From positions 62,001 to 126,000 of the forward strand of contig CBDFFZ010000003.1 of assembly GCA_965246905.1 (NCBI GenBank): DNA of 64,000 nucleotides. The letters are read 5' to 3'. Under the pieces are notes generated by a model. It was not told the origin of the DNA. It ran no database searches and worked only from the letters and a program-made list of their open reading frames with translations. The stretch is from UBA1952 sp965246905. GTDB lineage: Bacteria; Bacteroidota; Bacteroidia; Chitinophagales; Chitinophagaceae. Made by a program: the position numbers and the translations under genes. Of this stretch, positions 34,537 through 43,500 are shown one piece after another; the first letter of the stretch is position 1; every line of letters begins with the position of its first letter.

Positions 34537-37356
34537 ATGCTTCGTTCTATTTTTCTGGCAATTTTTTGTTTCCTTGCCATCAATTCCTACGCAGGTAAGA
34601 TCACCGGTACGGTAAAAGACAGCAAGGACAGCTCCGGCCTGCCCGGTGTTATTATCAATGTGAAAACATTGGATAAAGGCGCCGTTACAGATATTGATGG
34701 CCACTTTGAGATCAATGACGTGCCCGATGGCCGCTACGATGTTGTTGCCACTTATGTATCCTATAAAAAGCAGACGCAGCAGATTAATGTGCGCGGTGCA
34801 GAGCCGGTAATACTGAACATGGCACTTGTTAGCTCCAATGCGCAGCTTTCCGGCGTGTCGGTAAAGGCTGCCCGCAGCACGCAGACGGAAGTTGCCGTGC
34901 TGAATGAGATTAGAAAGAGCTCGGTAGTAGTAAGTGGTATCAGCGCAGCGCAGATTGGTAAAACAATGGACCGGAATGCTGCAGATGTTGTAAAGCGCAT
35001 ACCCGGTGTAACGATACAGGATGATAGATTTATCATTATACGCGGTCTTGCGGATCGCTATAATACAGTTTGGCTGAATGATGCAGTTGCACCATCTTCA
35101 GAGGTTGATAAAAAATCCTTCTCTTTCGATTTGATTCCGTCCGGGTTAATAGACCGCATTCTTATTTTTAAAACTCCTGCGGCTAACCTTCCCGGCGATT
35201 TTGCCGGTGGAATGGTAAAAATCTATACATCTTCCTTACCGGCAAAGAATGAGTATAAATTTGCCATTCAGGGTTCCTATCGCGATGGATCTACGGGTAC
35301 AGACTTCAATTATGAGCCAAAACATAGCGGCGATGCCTTTGGATATGATAATGGTGGTCGCAATTTACCATCAGCCGTTCCGGGTGAATATTTTGACAAA
35401 AATCATTATGATGTGGGTGCCATAACGCGATCTTTTGAGAACAACTGGATTATCAATACCCAAAAGCAAAAACCGGATTTAAGAATAAGTGGGTCTGCCG
35501 CTAACATTTTCAAATTAGGTACCATAAAGCTGGGCAATACTTTTGGTTTCTCTTATGCTAATACAAGAACCAATTATAATAAGCAGCTGTATGATTGGGA
35601 TCAAACTGTTCTAAATTATCATTACAATGATCAGGAATCTATTAATAAAGTAAGCCTTGCACTGTTGGATAACATTACTGGCGTAATCGGAAATTCAAAA
35701 ATTGAATTTAAGAACTTGTATAATCAGATAGGCACATCAGGCGTTACCCTTCGTACTAACATTAGGGATTCTGCATTAGGTAGCTCATCTTTCGTTGATT
35801 TAAAAGGCTATCAGTTGTTTTATGAAAATAAAAGAACCTATACTTCTCAGCTTATGGGGTCGCATCATAATGATGAAAATACCCGCAAATACAACTGGAC
35901 GATAGGGTATAGCAACCTCTTCCGTAACCTTCCAGATCTTCGCCGAATTCAATATACTGAACTTGTGCCGCAATCAGGCATTTTTCAGGCTGCCGTTGCC
36001 TCGGGCTCACCTGATGTAAACAGAGGCGGTGGTAAGCTTTATGGTAAGCTCAATGAAGATAATTACAGCTTCTCGCACGAGTTTTTTCAAAAACTAAAAA
36101 TAAATAGTGAGTATTCGGTGGAACTGTCATTGGGAAATTATCTCGAATATAAAAATAGAAATTATGACCTTCGCCAGTTGGGCTATACCATTCCGGCAAC
36201 TGGTGGCCAGGCAAGGTTAGATTTACTCCGCTTGCCGGTAGGTCAAATCTTTGAAGCATCTAATGTTGGAGATCAATCCAATTTTATAATTGTGGATAAT
36301 ACTGATGGATTTGACCATTATACAGCAAAAAATACCCTCATTGCATCGTTTGTTTCTTTGAATATACCAATAGGAGATCATATAAAAGCATTAATCGGCG
36401 CAAGGTATGAAAGCAATCGGCAGCAGCTCGAAACCAAAGTTAGCACAGCAACAGTAAGTCCGGATCTGAAAACCAATTACTTACTTCCAAGCGCAAACTT
36501 TACTTACAACTTTACGGCTAAAATGCTTCTGCGCTTTGCATATGGGCAAACTCTTAACCGGCCTGAATTCCGTGAGCAGGCACCAGCTTTTTTTTATGAT
36601 TATACCTTAAGGGCAGGCACATATGGCGCATTTTTCTTCCCGGGCGCAAAAGGATTGAAAGTTGCTGAAGTTCAAAATTTTGACTTTCGCTGGGAATATT
36701 ATCCTTCGGTTGGAGAGTTAATTCATGCAGGTTTATTTTATAAAAAATTTAAAAACCCGATTCAACAATCCATACTTGGCGGTTTGCAGGATAAGGCGTT
36801 CAGCTATATCAATGGCTCAAGCGCTTATGTAGCCGGTTTAGAAATTGACGCTCGTAAAAACCTTGATTTTCTAGATGACAAGCTGAATACAGGATTTCTA
36901 AAAAACTTTGTATTGGTAGGTAACCTCTCCCTTGCCAAAAGCGAGCTTATTATTGACAGTACTTATGCCAGTGAGCAGGGCGCTGATGTAGTTCAAAAAG
37001 GGCCGCTCCAGGGGCAATCCGATTATGTGGTCAATGCAGGCATTTTTTACCAGAATGATTCCAACGGCGTTCAGGGATCTTTATTGTACAATGTGTACAG
37101 TCCTCGCTCTTATGCCGTAGGTCGCAGATTAGATGGTAGCATTGGTGAGCTAGCATTTCACAGCCTTGATTTAAATCTTTCTAAAGTCTTTGCTAAACAT
37201 TACACCCTTACTATAGGTATTCAGAATTTACTTGATCAAAGTATTCGTTATGTGGAAGATACTAACCTGGATAATAAGTTTACTTCCACCGATAATCCGT
37301 TTACTACCTATAAACCAGGCAGATATTTTACACTCGGTATTAGGGTTCGTTTTTAA
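34537..37356 (+). CDS. TonB-dependent outer-membrane receptor
   Basis: A 939-residue receptor. Order: signal peptide (1-19), carboxypeptidase-regulatory-like beta domain (20-105; DIDGHFEINDVPDGRYDV), plug (about 120-235; AADVVKRIPGVTIQDDRFIIIRG is cut here as VVKRIPGVTIQDDRF, and FDLIPSGLIDRILIFKTP), then the 22-strand barrel to the terminal Phe (YFTLGIRVRF). It takes up a large nutrient with energy from TonB. Codon use is visibly more AT-rich than in neighbours, especially 35300-36900. The next gene encodes a T9SS-exported surface protein, a pairing seen repeatedly in Bacteroidota; substrate unknown. Confidence 0.94.
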   Translation: MLRSIFLAIFCFLAINSYAGKITGTVKDSKDSSGLPGVIINVKTLDKGAVTDIDGHFEINDVPDGRYDVVATYVSYKKQTQQINVRGAEPVILNMALVSSNAQLSGVSVKAARSTQTEVAVLNEIRKSSVVVSGISAAQIGKTMDRNAADVVKRIPGVTIQDDRFIIIRGLADRYNTVWLNDAVAPSSEVDKKSFSFDLIPSGLIDRILIFKTPAANLPGDFAGGMVKIYTSSLPAKNEYKFAIQGSYRDGSTGTDFNYEPKHSGDAFGYDNGGRNLPSAVPGEYFDKNHYDVGAITRSFENNWIINTQKQKPDLRISGSAANIFKLGTIKLGNTFGFSYANTRTNYNKQLYDWDQTVLNYHYNDQESINKVSLALLDNITGVIGNSKIEFKNLYNQIGTSGVTLRTNIRDSALGSSSFVDLKGYQLFYENKRTYTSQLMGSHHNDENTRKYNWTIGYSNLFRNLPDLRRIQYTELVPQSGIFQAAVASGSPDVNRGGGKLYGKLNEDNYSFSHEFFQKLKINSEYSVELSLGNYLEYKNRNYDLRQLGYTIPATGGQARLDLLRLPVGQIFEASNVGDQSNFIIVDNTDGFDHYTAKNTLIASFVSLNIPIGDHIKALIGARYESNRQQLETKVSTATVSPDLKTNYLLPSANFTYNFTAKMLLRFAYGQTLNRPEFREQAPAFFYDYTLRAGTYGAFFFPGAKGLKVAEVQNFDFRWEYYPSVGELIHAGLFYKKFKNPIQQSILGGLQDKAFSYINGSSAYVAGLEIDARKNLDFLDDKLNTGFLKNFVLVGNLSLAKSELIIDSTYASEQGADVVQKGPLQGQSDYVVNAGIFYQNDSNGVQGSLLYNVYSPRSYAVGRRLDGSIGELAFHSLDLNLSKVFAKHYTLTIGIQNLLDQSIRYVEDTNLDNKFTSTDNPFTTYKPGRYFTLGIRVRF

Positions 37357-37375
37357 TGCCGTTTTAAACCCATAG

Positions 37376-37408
37376 AATGCCATTTCCTAACAGGAATGGC
37401 ATTTTTAT
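37376..37408 (+). terminator. Intrinsic terminator of the receptor gene
   Basis: AATGCCATT pairs with AATGGCATT around an inner stem with one bulge; TTTTTATT follows. It lies 20 bases after the stop codon. Confidence 0.85.
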
Positions 37409-37511
37409 TACCTGAATATCATGGCAAAATGAAATGCTGTTAGCCGTCTGAACGCAAAAAGTGTTCACATTATGGTAATGCAGCGGTAACATAGACGTAA
37501 TTACCTGCCGA

Positions 37512-37519
37512 TACTTTTG
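37512..37519 (+). promoter_or_regulatory. -7 promoter box of the T9SS cargo gene
   Basis: TACTTTTG, exact TAnnTTTG, 26 bases before the ATG. With the terminator at 37376 this shows the cargo gene is transcribed separately from the receptor. Confidence 0.55.
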
Positions 37520-37545
37520 CATCACAAAATCATCCAATTATTATC

Positions 37546-39426
37546 ATGAAAAAAGCGCTACTCTCGCTCGCGGTCATCCTTTCCGGGGCTGCAACTTCAA
37601 TGGCCTACAATACTGTTCCCGTATCGGGCAGTATCACCGCCAACACGCACTGGACTAATAACCAGCAATACCTGCTTCAGGGCTATGTATATGTTGAATC
37701 CGGTGCAACACTCACTATCGATTCAGGCTGTATCATTAAAGGCGATAAGGCCAGCAAAGGCTCGCTGATCATCGAGCGCGGTGCAAAGATTATCGCAATC
37801 GGCTCACCTACCGCTCCCATCGTATTTACTTCCAACCAGGGTGCCGGCCAGCGCACTTATGGCGACTGGGGTGGTGTGATCCTTTGTGGTAAGGCACCCA
37901 CAAACTGGACCAGTGAGCCAACAGTTGAAGGTGGTCCGCGCTCCAAGTATGGCGGTACTGATCCGCACGACAACAGTGGCACCATGCAATTTGTTCGTAT
38001 TGAATTTCCGGGTATTGCCTTCTCGCCAAATAATGAGATCAATGGCCTTACTTTCTGCGGTGTAGGTGATGCTACTCAGATTGATCACATCCAGGTTTCT
38101 TATTCCGGCGATGACTCTTATGAGTGGTTTGGCGGTACGGTAAATGGGAAATACCTCATTGCGCACCGTGGGTGGGATGATGATTTTGATACCGATAACG
38201 GCTACACCGGCAACAATCAGTTTTGTGTTGGAGTTCGCGATCCATTCGTTGCCGACCAGAGCGGCTCTAAGGGGTTCGAAAGCGATAGCTATCAGCCGGG
38301 CGGCGTTACAAACAGCGGCCTTGCAGGAGATACTTCTAAGATAACGAAGCCTGTTTTCTCTAATGTAACACTGGTAGGCCCATTGGTAAGCCCCACCTCT
38401 ACCGCTTACGATCCTCAGTTTACAGCAGCCGTGCATATTCGCCGTGGCTCAGCAATTTCTATTTTAAACAGCATTCTCTTTGGCTATCCTGCCGGTGTAT
38501 TGTTTGATGAGTCTGCCTCTACTTTGGGCGGTACTACAGCCAATATCGCTAATGGAATCCTGCAGTTCCGCAACAATATTATTGCCGGTATCCCTACTAC
38601 ATCTACAAATGCTCAGGGCGGCTCAAAAGATATTGTTTATGTAAAGGATGGTGCGCGCTCAATTACGCCTACCAATACCAATGCAGATACTGCAACTAAT
38701 ACGCCATTTGCTCCATTTGCTGGTCCTTTCTCTTATCTTACTGCATCTGCAAATAGCAATAAGACTTATGCCAATGAGCAAAACGGCGTTCGCCTGCAGA
38801 ATCCGTTCAATCTTACCAACCCGGATTTTCACCCTACTTCTACTTCCCCGGTTGCTTACAATACCAAGGGCAATGGTAGCGCAACAGGAGGTAATTTCAA
38901 TCCTGCTAATCCCATTAATTATGATACTAGTAATGGGTATGCCAACTATAACGCACCAATATTCGCGCCAAACTTTACTACTACAAAAGCAAGCGATGCA
39001 TTCTTTACAAAAGTAAACTATGTAGGTGCGTTTTCGGGAGTAATCACAGATAACTGGTCTGCAGGATGGGCAAACTATGACCCGGTAAATACAGATTATG
39101 TTACTTATTCAAACACCAATCACTACATTCCCCCAACCCACGTTGCTATCACCAATATCTCAAATACACTTCAGAATGCCAGGGTTTTCCCAAATCCTGC
39201 CTCCAATACCGCTTCTGTAATGTTTGAGCTGAACCAGTCGAGCAATGTTACTATCAATATGACCGACATTACCGGTAAGATTGTAAAAACTGTTTACAAT
39301 GGTGATGAAACGAAGGGTATTCATACCGTAAGCACCGACATCAATAGTGTGTCAAATGGTTTCTATTTTATGCAGATCACTACTTCCACCGGTACCAGAG
39401 CAGTGAAGTTTAGCATTGCCAAATAA
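37546..39426 (+). CDS. Large T9SS-exported surface protein, right-handed beta-helix-like
   Basis: A 626-residue protein: signal peptide (1-20), then a beta-solenoid-like body. The N-terminal part reads SITANTHWTNNQQYLLQGYV, VYVESGATLTIDSGCIIKG and LIIERGAKIIAIGSPTAPIV, the ladder found in many Bacteroidota surface proteins that sit next to TonB receptors. Asp-rich loops (GWDDDFDTDNGYTGN) could bind calcium. The last 80 residues are a type A T9SS sorting domain (ARVFPNPASNTASVMFEL ... VKFSIAK). Probably exposed on the cell surface and partnered with the preceding receptor (inference). Confidence 0.88.
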   Translation: MKKALLSLAVILSGAATSMAYNTVPVSGSITANTHWTNNQQYLLQGYVYVESGATLTIDSGCIIKGDKASKGSLIIERGAKIIAIGSPTAPIVFTSNQGAGQRTYGDWGGVILCGKAPTNWTSEPTVEGGPRSKYGGTDPHDNSGTMQFVRIEFPGIAFSPNNEINGLTFCGVGDATQIDHIQVSYSGDDSYEWFGGTVNGKYLIAHRGWDDDFDTDNGYTGNNQFCVGVRDPFVADQSGSKGFESDSYQPGGVTNSGLAGDTSKITKPVFSNVTLVGPLVSPTSTAYDPQFTAAVHIRRGSAISILNSILFGYPAGVLFDESASTLGGTTANIANGILQFRNNIIAGIPTTSTNAQGGSKDIVYVKDGARSITPTNTNADTATNTPFAPFAGPFSYLTASANSNKTYANEQNGVRLQNPFNLTNPDFHPTSTSPVAYNTKGNGSATGGNFNPANPINYDTSNGYANYNAPIFAPNFTTTKASDAFFTKVNYVGAFSGVITDNWSAGWANYDPVNTDYVTYSNTNHYIPPTHVAITNISNTLQNARVFPNPASNTASVMFELNQSSNVTINMTDITGKIVKTVYNGDETKGIHTVSTDINSVSNGFYFMQITTSTGTRAVKFSIAK

Positions 39427-39459
39427 GCACAACTATTAGTAAGGTCCGTTTTTAATGAG

Positions 39460-39498
39460 CTGCCCCGGATATTTATCCGGGGCAGTTTTTTTTTTTTT
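39460..39498 (+). terminator. Strong intrinsic terminator
   Basis: An 11-bp stem (CTGCCCCGGAT / ATCCGGGGCAG) with a 4-base loop followed by 13 consecutive T. Confidence 0.95.
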
Positions 39499-39526
39499 AT
39501 CCGGCAACGGCTAATTTCACCCCGCT

Positions 39527-40708
39527 ATGAATATCCGCCAGCTTTTCCAGCAGCATCTCGCGCCCACCTCTCCTGCACCAATGGGCCTTCATATTGTACG
39601 TGCGGAAGGCAGCTATCTTTTCGAAGCAGATGGCAAAGCATATCTGGATCTTATCGGAGGCATATCCGTTTGTAATGTTGGCCACCGGCATCCTGCAGTA
39701 GTAAAAGCAATTAAAGAGCAGGCAGACGCTTACCTGCACATCATGGTGTATGGTGAATTGGTACAAAGCCCACAGGTGGATTATGCTACATTTCTGGCAA
39801 AGCATTTACCCGCAAGCCTTGATTCTGTTTACTTCACCAACTCAGGGGCAGAAGCTACCGAAGGTGCTATAAAGCTCGCACGCAGGCTTACGGGCAGGCC
39901 CCGGATTGTCGCTGCCAATAACAGCTATCACGGGCATACAACCGGTGCCCTCGCCGTAATGGGCGATGAATACTGGCGCGCCGCTTTTCGTCCGCTCATG
40001 CCGGGCGTAGGGCACTATGACTATAACTCACCTCAGTTTATTGATGCAATAGATGAGCAAACGGCGTGCGTGATCATAGAAACCATCCAGGCAGAAGCAG
40101 GCGTTATCGAGCCGCATGAAACCTGGATAAAAGCCCTGCGCGAAAAATGCACGGCAACTGGCGCACTCTTGGTTATTGATGAGATTCAATGCGGCTTCGG
40201 GCGTACGGGCAAGCTTTGGGGCTTTGAGCATTATGGAATTGTGCCGGATATTTTATTGCTCGGCAAGGCACTTGGCGGCGGGCTTCCATTGGGCGCTTTT
40301 ATTGCTTCGAATGCGCGGATGCAGGCGTTGGCTGCCCATCCTGTACTGGGGCATCTAACCACATTTGGCGGCCATCCGCTAAGCTGTGCAGCCGGTATTG
40401 CAGCTATAACAGCACTCCTTGAGGAAGATATGATGGCCGGCATCCCCGCAAAAGAAAAGCTATTCCATGCGCTTGCCGGTCATCCCGCAGTAAAAGCAGT
40501 TCGTAGCAAAGGCCTGTTAATTGCAGTAGAGCTCGAAAGCGGCGAAGCGGTAATGAGTACGCTTTCCAAAGCCCTGGAAGGTGGCTTGTTCTCAGATTGG
40601 TTTTTGTTTGCGCCACACTGTATCCGCATAGCGCCGCCGCTTAATATTTCCGGGACAGACATCCGCATAGCGCTAAAAATTTTGACACAGGCATTGACTT
40701 TTAAGTAG
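39527..40708 (+). CDS. Class III PLP-dependent aminotransferase
   Basis: A 393-residue transaminase of the acetylornithine/4-aminobutyrate group. Seen: the N-terminal substrate loop (DGKAYLDLIGGISVCNVGH), the cofactor phosphate site (FTNSGAEATEGAIKLAR), EAGVI and LLVIDEIQCGFGRTGKLWGFEH with the PLP-contacting Asp, and the Schiff-base Lys in LLLGKALGGGLPLGA. A few other arginine genes would be expected nearby if it were argD; none is present, so the amino donor and acceptor stay open. It starts 29 bases past the terminator. Confidence 0.88.
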   Translation: MNIRQLFQQHLAPTSPAPMGLHIVRAEGSYLFEADGKAYLDLIGGISVCNVGHRHPAVVKAIKEQADAYLHIMVYGELVQSPQVDYATFLAKHLPASLDSVYFTNSGAEATEGAIKLARRLTGRPRIVAANNSYHGHTTGALAVMGDEYWRAAFRPLMPGVGHYDYNSPQFIDAIDEQTACVIIETIQAEAGVIEPHETWIKALREKCTATGALLVIDEIQCGFGRTGKLWGFEHYGIVPDILLLGKALGGGLPLGAFIASNARMQALAAHPVLGHLTTFGGHPLSCAAGIAAITALLEEDMMAGIPAKEKLFHALAGHPAVKAVRSKGLLIAVELESGEAVMSTLSKALEGGLFSDWFLFAPHCIRIAPPLNISGTDIRIALKILTQALTFK

Positions 40709-40762
40709 TCCGGTATTACTATTGCGCCAGATACAAAATCTTTCCACCTCTAGAGAAAACGC

Positions 40763-41620
40763 ATGCTCCTTTTACAGATCAACGAAGCGCTTACTACCAG
40801 CCAGGTTTGGCTCGTGCGCACTAAAGATATTGCCTTAACTTATGGTCTGCGCTTCGTAGGCGCCGTGGTTGCCTACCTCGTAGGCAACTGGCTCATCGGG
40901 CACTTCAGCCGCCTCCTCCGCCGTGTACTCCTTGCCCGCCATTTCGATACCTCCCTACAGACGTTCCTGCTGTCAATGTTCCGGGTAACGATGATCATCA
41001 TGCTGTTCCTTGCCATAATAGGCATGCTTGGTGTGAATATAACCGGCTTTGCCGCCTTGCTTGCCGGTGCCGGTGTAGCAATCGGGGCAGCGCTTAATGG
41101 CTCGTTAGGCAATCTTGCCGGAGGGGTCATGATGCTGGTCTTCAAGCCATTTAAAGTGGGTGATATGATCGAAGCACAGGGCTGTACAGGCATTGTAATG
41201 GAGACCGGCATTTTCAATACGGTAATGCTAACGCCTGAAAATAAGACAGTCATCCTGCCCAATGGCGCGCTTTCCACCGGAGTCATCACTAACTACAATA
41301 CCCATGGCAACCTGCGTGTGGATATAACTATGGCCATAGCGCTGGATGCCAGCATTGATGATGCCCGACGTGTAGCCATAGCTGCCATGCTCACGCATCC
41401 TGCCGTGCTGCAATTGCCTACGCCGGAAGTAAGCGTATTGAAAGTAGGCGATGGCATGGTCAGTCTTGCAATTCGCCCATATACGCTCCAGGCCACTTAT
41501 TGGGATGTATATTTCGGTGTGCAGGAGCTGGTGAAAAAAGCTTTCGACGAGCACAATATTGCAGGCCCCATTCCGCACCGCGTGGTGCTGCATAAGAATG
41601 CGGCCGTAGCAGCCGTATGA
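40763..41620 (+). CDS. Small-conductance mechanosensitive channel (MscS family)
   Basis: A 285-residue membrane channel that opens under membrane tension to release solutes. Three membrane helices in the first 110 residues; the pore helix is Gly/Ala-rich (ALLAGAGVAIGAALNGSLGNLAGG), then the MscS beta domain (FKPFKVGDMIEAQGCTGIV, ILPNGALSTGVITNY) and the alpha/beta vestibule. Length matches minimal MscS. It begins 54 bases after the aminotransferase gene. Confidence 0.94.
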   Translation: MLLLQINEALTTSQVWLVRTKDIALTYGLRFVGAVVAYLVGNWLIGHFSRLLRRVLLARHFDTSLQTFLLSMFRVTMIIMLFLAIIGMLGVNITGFAALLAGAGVAIGAALNGSLGNLAGGVMMLVFKPFKVGDMIEAQGCTGIVMETGIFNTVMLTPENKTVILPNGALSTGVITNYNTHGNLRVDITMAIALDASIDDARRVAIAAMLTHPAVLQLPTPEVSVLKVGDGMVSLAIRPYTLQATYWDVYFGVQELVKKAFDEHNIAGPIPHRVVLHKNAAVAAV

Positions 41621-41671
41621 GCATAGGGCACGTGTAAGATTCCGCCCCCCTCTTTTAACCGCTATTGTATT

Positions 41672-41679
41672 TACTTTTG
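41672..41679 (+). promoter_or_regulatory. -7 promoter box of ugd
   Basis: TACTTTTG, exact TAnnTTTG, 27 bases before the ATG. No convincing -33 element. Confidence 0.55.
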
Positions 41680-41706
41680 CGCAGCTTTTAAACAGAGGGT
41701 TATTTC

Positions 41707-43077
41707 ATGCAGATCGCAGTAATTGGTACAGGATATGTAGGGCTCGTTACCGGTACCTGCTTTGCCGAGACAGGCAATCAGGTAATGTGTATTGATATCG
41801 ATGAGCAGAAGGTTGCACAGCTCCGGCGCGGAGAAACGCCTATCTATGAGCCGGGCCTTGAAGTGCTTTTAGAACGCAATATCCGCGAAGGCCGCCTCCG
41901 CTTTACTACAGATCTGAAAGCAGGCATCGAAAGCGCGCAGATCATTTTCCTGGCACTGCCTACGCCACCCGGTAAAGATGGCGCTGCCGACCTGCAATAT
42001 GTGCTTGGCGTGGCGGAGCAATTAAGCACGCTCATCACTTCCTATGTGGTTGTGGTTAATAAAAGCACGGTACCTGTAGGTACGGCAGAACGCGTGCATA
42101 CCGTCATCATCCAAAAGCTCGACGCCGGCCTTTTTGATGTAGTAAGCAACCCGGAGTTTCTGCGGGAAGGTGTGGCAGTAGAGGATTTCCTGAAGCCGGA
42201 TCGCGTGGTCATAGGTACTTCATCGCCGAAGGCCAGAAAGCTCATGGAAGAACTTTACGCACCCTTCCTCCGCCAGGGCAATCCGCTTTATTTTATGGAT
42301 GAGCGCAGCGCTGAGATGACCAAATATGCCGCCAATGCCTACCTCGCCATGCGCATCTCCTTTATGAATGAAATGGCCAACCTCTGTGAGAAGGCCGGTG
42401 CCGATGTGGATATGATCCGTATGGGCATTGGCTCGGATAGCCGCATTGGCAAGCGCTTTCTTTTTCCAGGTGTGGGCTATGGCGGCTCCTGCTTTCCTAA
42501 AGATGTAAAAGCGCTGGCGCAAACGGCCCTCGAGCTCGACTATGATTTCGGCCTCGTAAATACGGTGATCAAGGTAAATGAAAAGCAGAAGCTGGTGCTG
42601 GGCGATAAGATCAGGAACTATTTCGGCAATGATCTCAGCGGTAAAACCTTCGCCATCTGGGGCCTTTCCTTTAAACCGGAAACGGATGACATCCGCGAAG
42701 CGCCTGCCTTGGAGCTTATCCACTATCTGATGAAAAACGGCGCCGGTATCCGGGCTTTCGATCCTGAAGCTATGCCCAATGTAAAAGCGGCAATGACCGG
42801 GCAGCCAGTATATTTTGCCAAAGACCAGTACGATGCCATCGAGGGCGCCGATGCCTTAGTAATAGTTACAGAATGGAGTGAGTTCCGCAACCCGGATTTT
42901 GCCCGTATCGGCAGCCTGCTGAAGCATCCTGCTATCTTCGATGGCCGGAATGTATATCCGCAGGAAAAGATGGAAACACTCGGCTTCTATTACGAAAGCA
43001 TAGGCCGCAAAACCATACACGATACCCTGAGGCCCGATTTTATACCGGAAACCATCGTACGAAGCCGTGGGCTTTAA
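41707..43077 (+). CDS. ugd: UDP-glucose 6-dehydrogenase
   Basis: A 456-residue enzyme that oxidises UDP-glucose to UDP-glucuronate, a precursor for surface polysaccharides. N-terminal Rossmann domain with GTGYVGLVTGTCFAE; central dimer helix with NPEFLREGVAVEDFLKPDR; the catalytic Cys262 in YGGSCFPKD; C-terminal domain with WGLSFKPETDDIREAP and FDGRNVYP. All key residues are present. A close relative acting on UDP-N-acetyl sugars is a less likely alternative. Confidence 0.93.
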   Translation: MQIAVIGTGYVGLVTGTCFAETGNQVMCIDIDEQKVAQLRRGETPIYEPGLEVLLERNIREGRLRFTTDLKAGIESAQIIFLALPTPPGKDGAADLQYVLGVAEQLSTLITSYVVVVNKSTVPVGTAERVHTVIIQKLDAGLFDVVSNPEFLREGVAVEDFLKPDRVVIGTSSPKARKLMEELYAPFLRQGNPLYFMDERSAEMTKYAANAYLAMRISFMNEMANLCEKAGADVDMIRMGIGSDSRIGKRFLFPGVGYGGSCFPKDVKALAQTALELDYDFGLVNTVIKVNEKQKLVLGDKIRNYFGNDLSGKTFAIWGLSFKPETDDIREAPALELIHYLMKNGAGIRAFDPEAMPNVKAAMTGQPVYFAKDQYDAIEGADALVIVTEWSEFRNPDFARIGSLLKHPAIFDGRNVYPQEKMETLGFYYESIGRKTIHDTLRPDFIPETIVRSRGL

Positions 43078-43183
43078 ACATGCTCCTAATTGTAAACGAT
43101 CCGCAAATCTGCAGCTTGTATTTGCATATTTCGCACATCTTTCTTAAATTTATTTTTCCAACAAAAGAAAATTATTAAGGATC

Positions 43184-43447
43184 ATGCCTCATGTAATAGC
43201 TAAAGAAGATATCAGCGGGTACAAGATTATCCCTGCATTCGTGGATAAAACCGAGCATTGGATCGAAGAGCTCCATTACGCCGAGCGCCTCGGCAACGAG
43301 CATAAAGGAAAAACAGTTATTACTTTTGAAACCACCTCCGGGCCAAGAACGGTTGAAACAACCGTATGGTCGGTTACAGAAAAATATGTCATTCTTAAAG
43401 GCTCCGCTACCATTCCGCTCGGCAGCGTTATCGACCTGCACTACTAA
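43184..43447 (+). CDS. Small hypothetical protein, 87 residues
   Basis: A compact protein without signal peptide or membrane segment. Alternating strands (KTVITFETTSGPRTVETTVWSV, EKYVILKGSATIPLGSVIDLHY, the latter cut here as EKYVILKGSATIPLG) after a short acidic helix (WIEELHYAERL) suggest a small beta-barrel. It has its own terminator immediately downstream. I do not recognise it as GldC or another named protein, though size and composition suit a conserved Bacteroidota cytoplasmic protein. Confidence 0.75.
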   Translation: MPHVIAKEDISGYKIIPAFVDKTEHWIEELHYAERLGNEHKGKTVITFETTSGPRTVETTVWSVTEKYVILKGSATIPLGSVIDLHY

Positions 43448-43459
43448 GCAAATTCATTT

Positions 43460-43500
43460 TACTTTTGAAAGCAAAGCCGCATTCCGGCTTTGCTTTTTTT
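43460..43500 (+). terminator. Terminator with an embedded promoter box, abutting the next start codon
   Basis: AGCAAAGCCG (43470-43479) pairs with CGGCTTTGCT (43485-43494), followed by T to 43500; the ATG of the next gene is at 43501. TACTTTTG at 43460-43467 matches the -7 consensus, so a transcript from it would start inside the left arm of the hairpin. Thus upstream transcription ends here, while a new transcript may begin with a 5' stem-loop. Confidence 0.75.

Noticed and set aside
43184..43447. GldC
   Set aside because: The size is close, but the sequence does not match the GldC blocks I know and it is not next to gldB.
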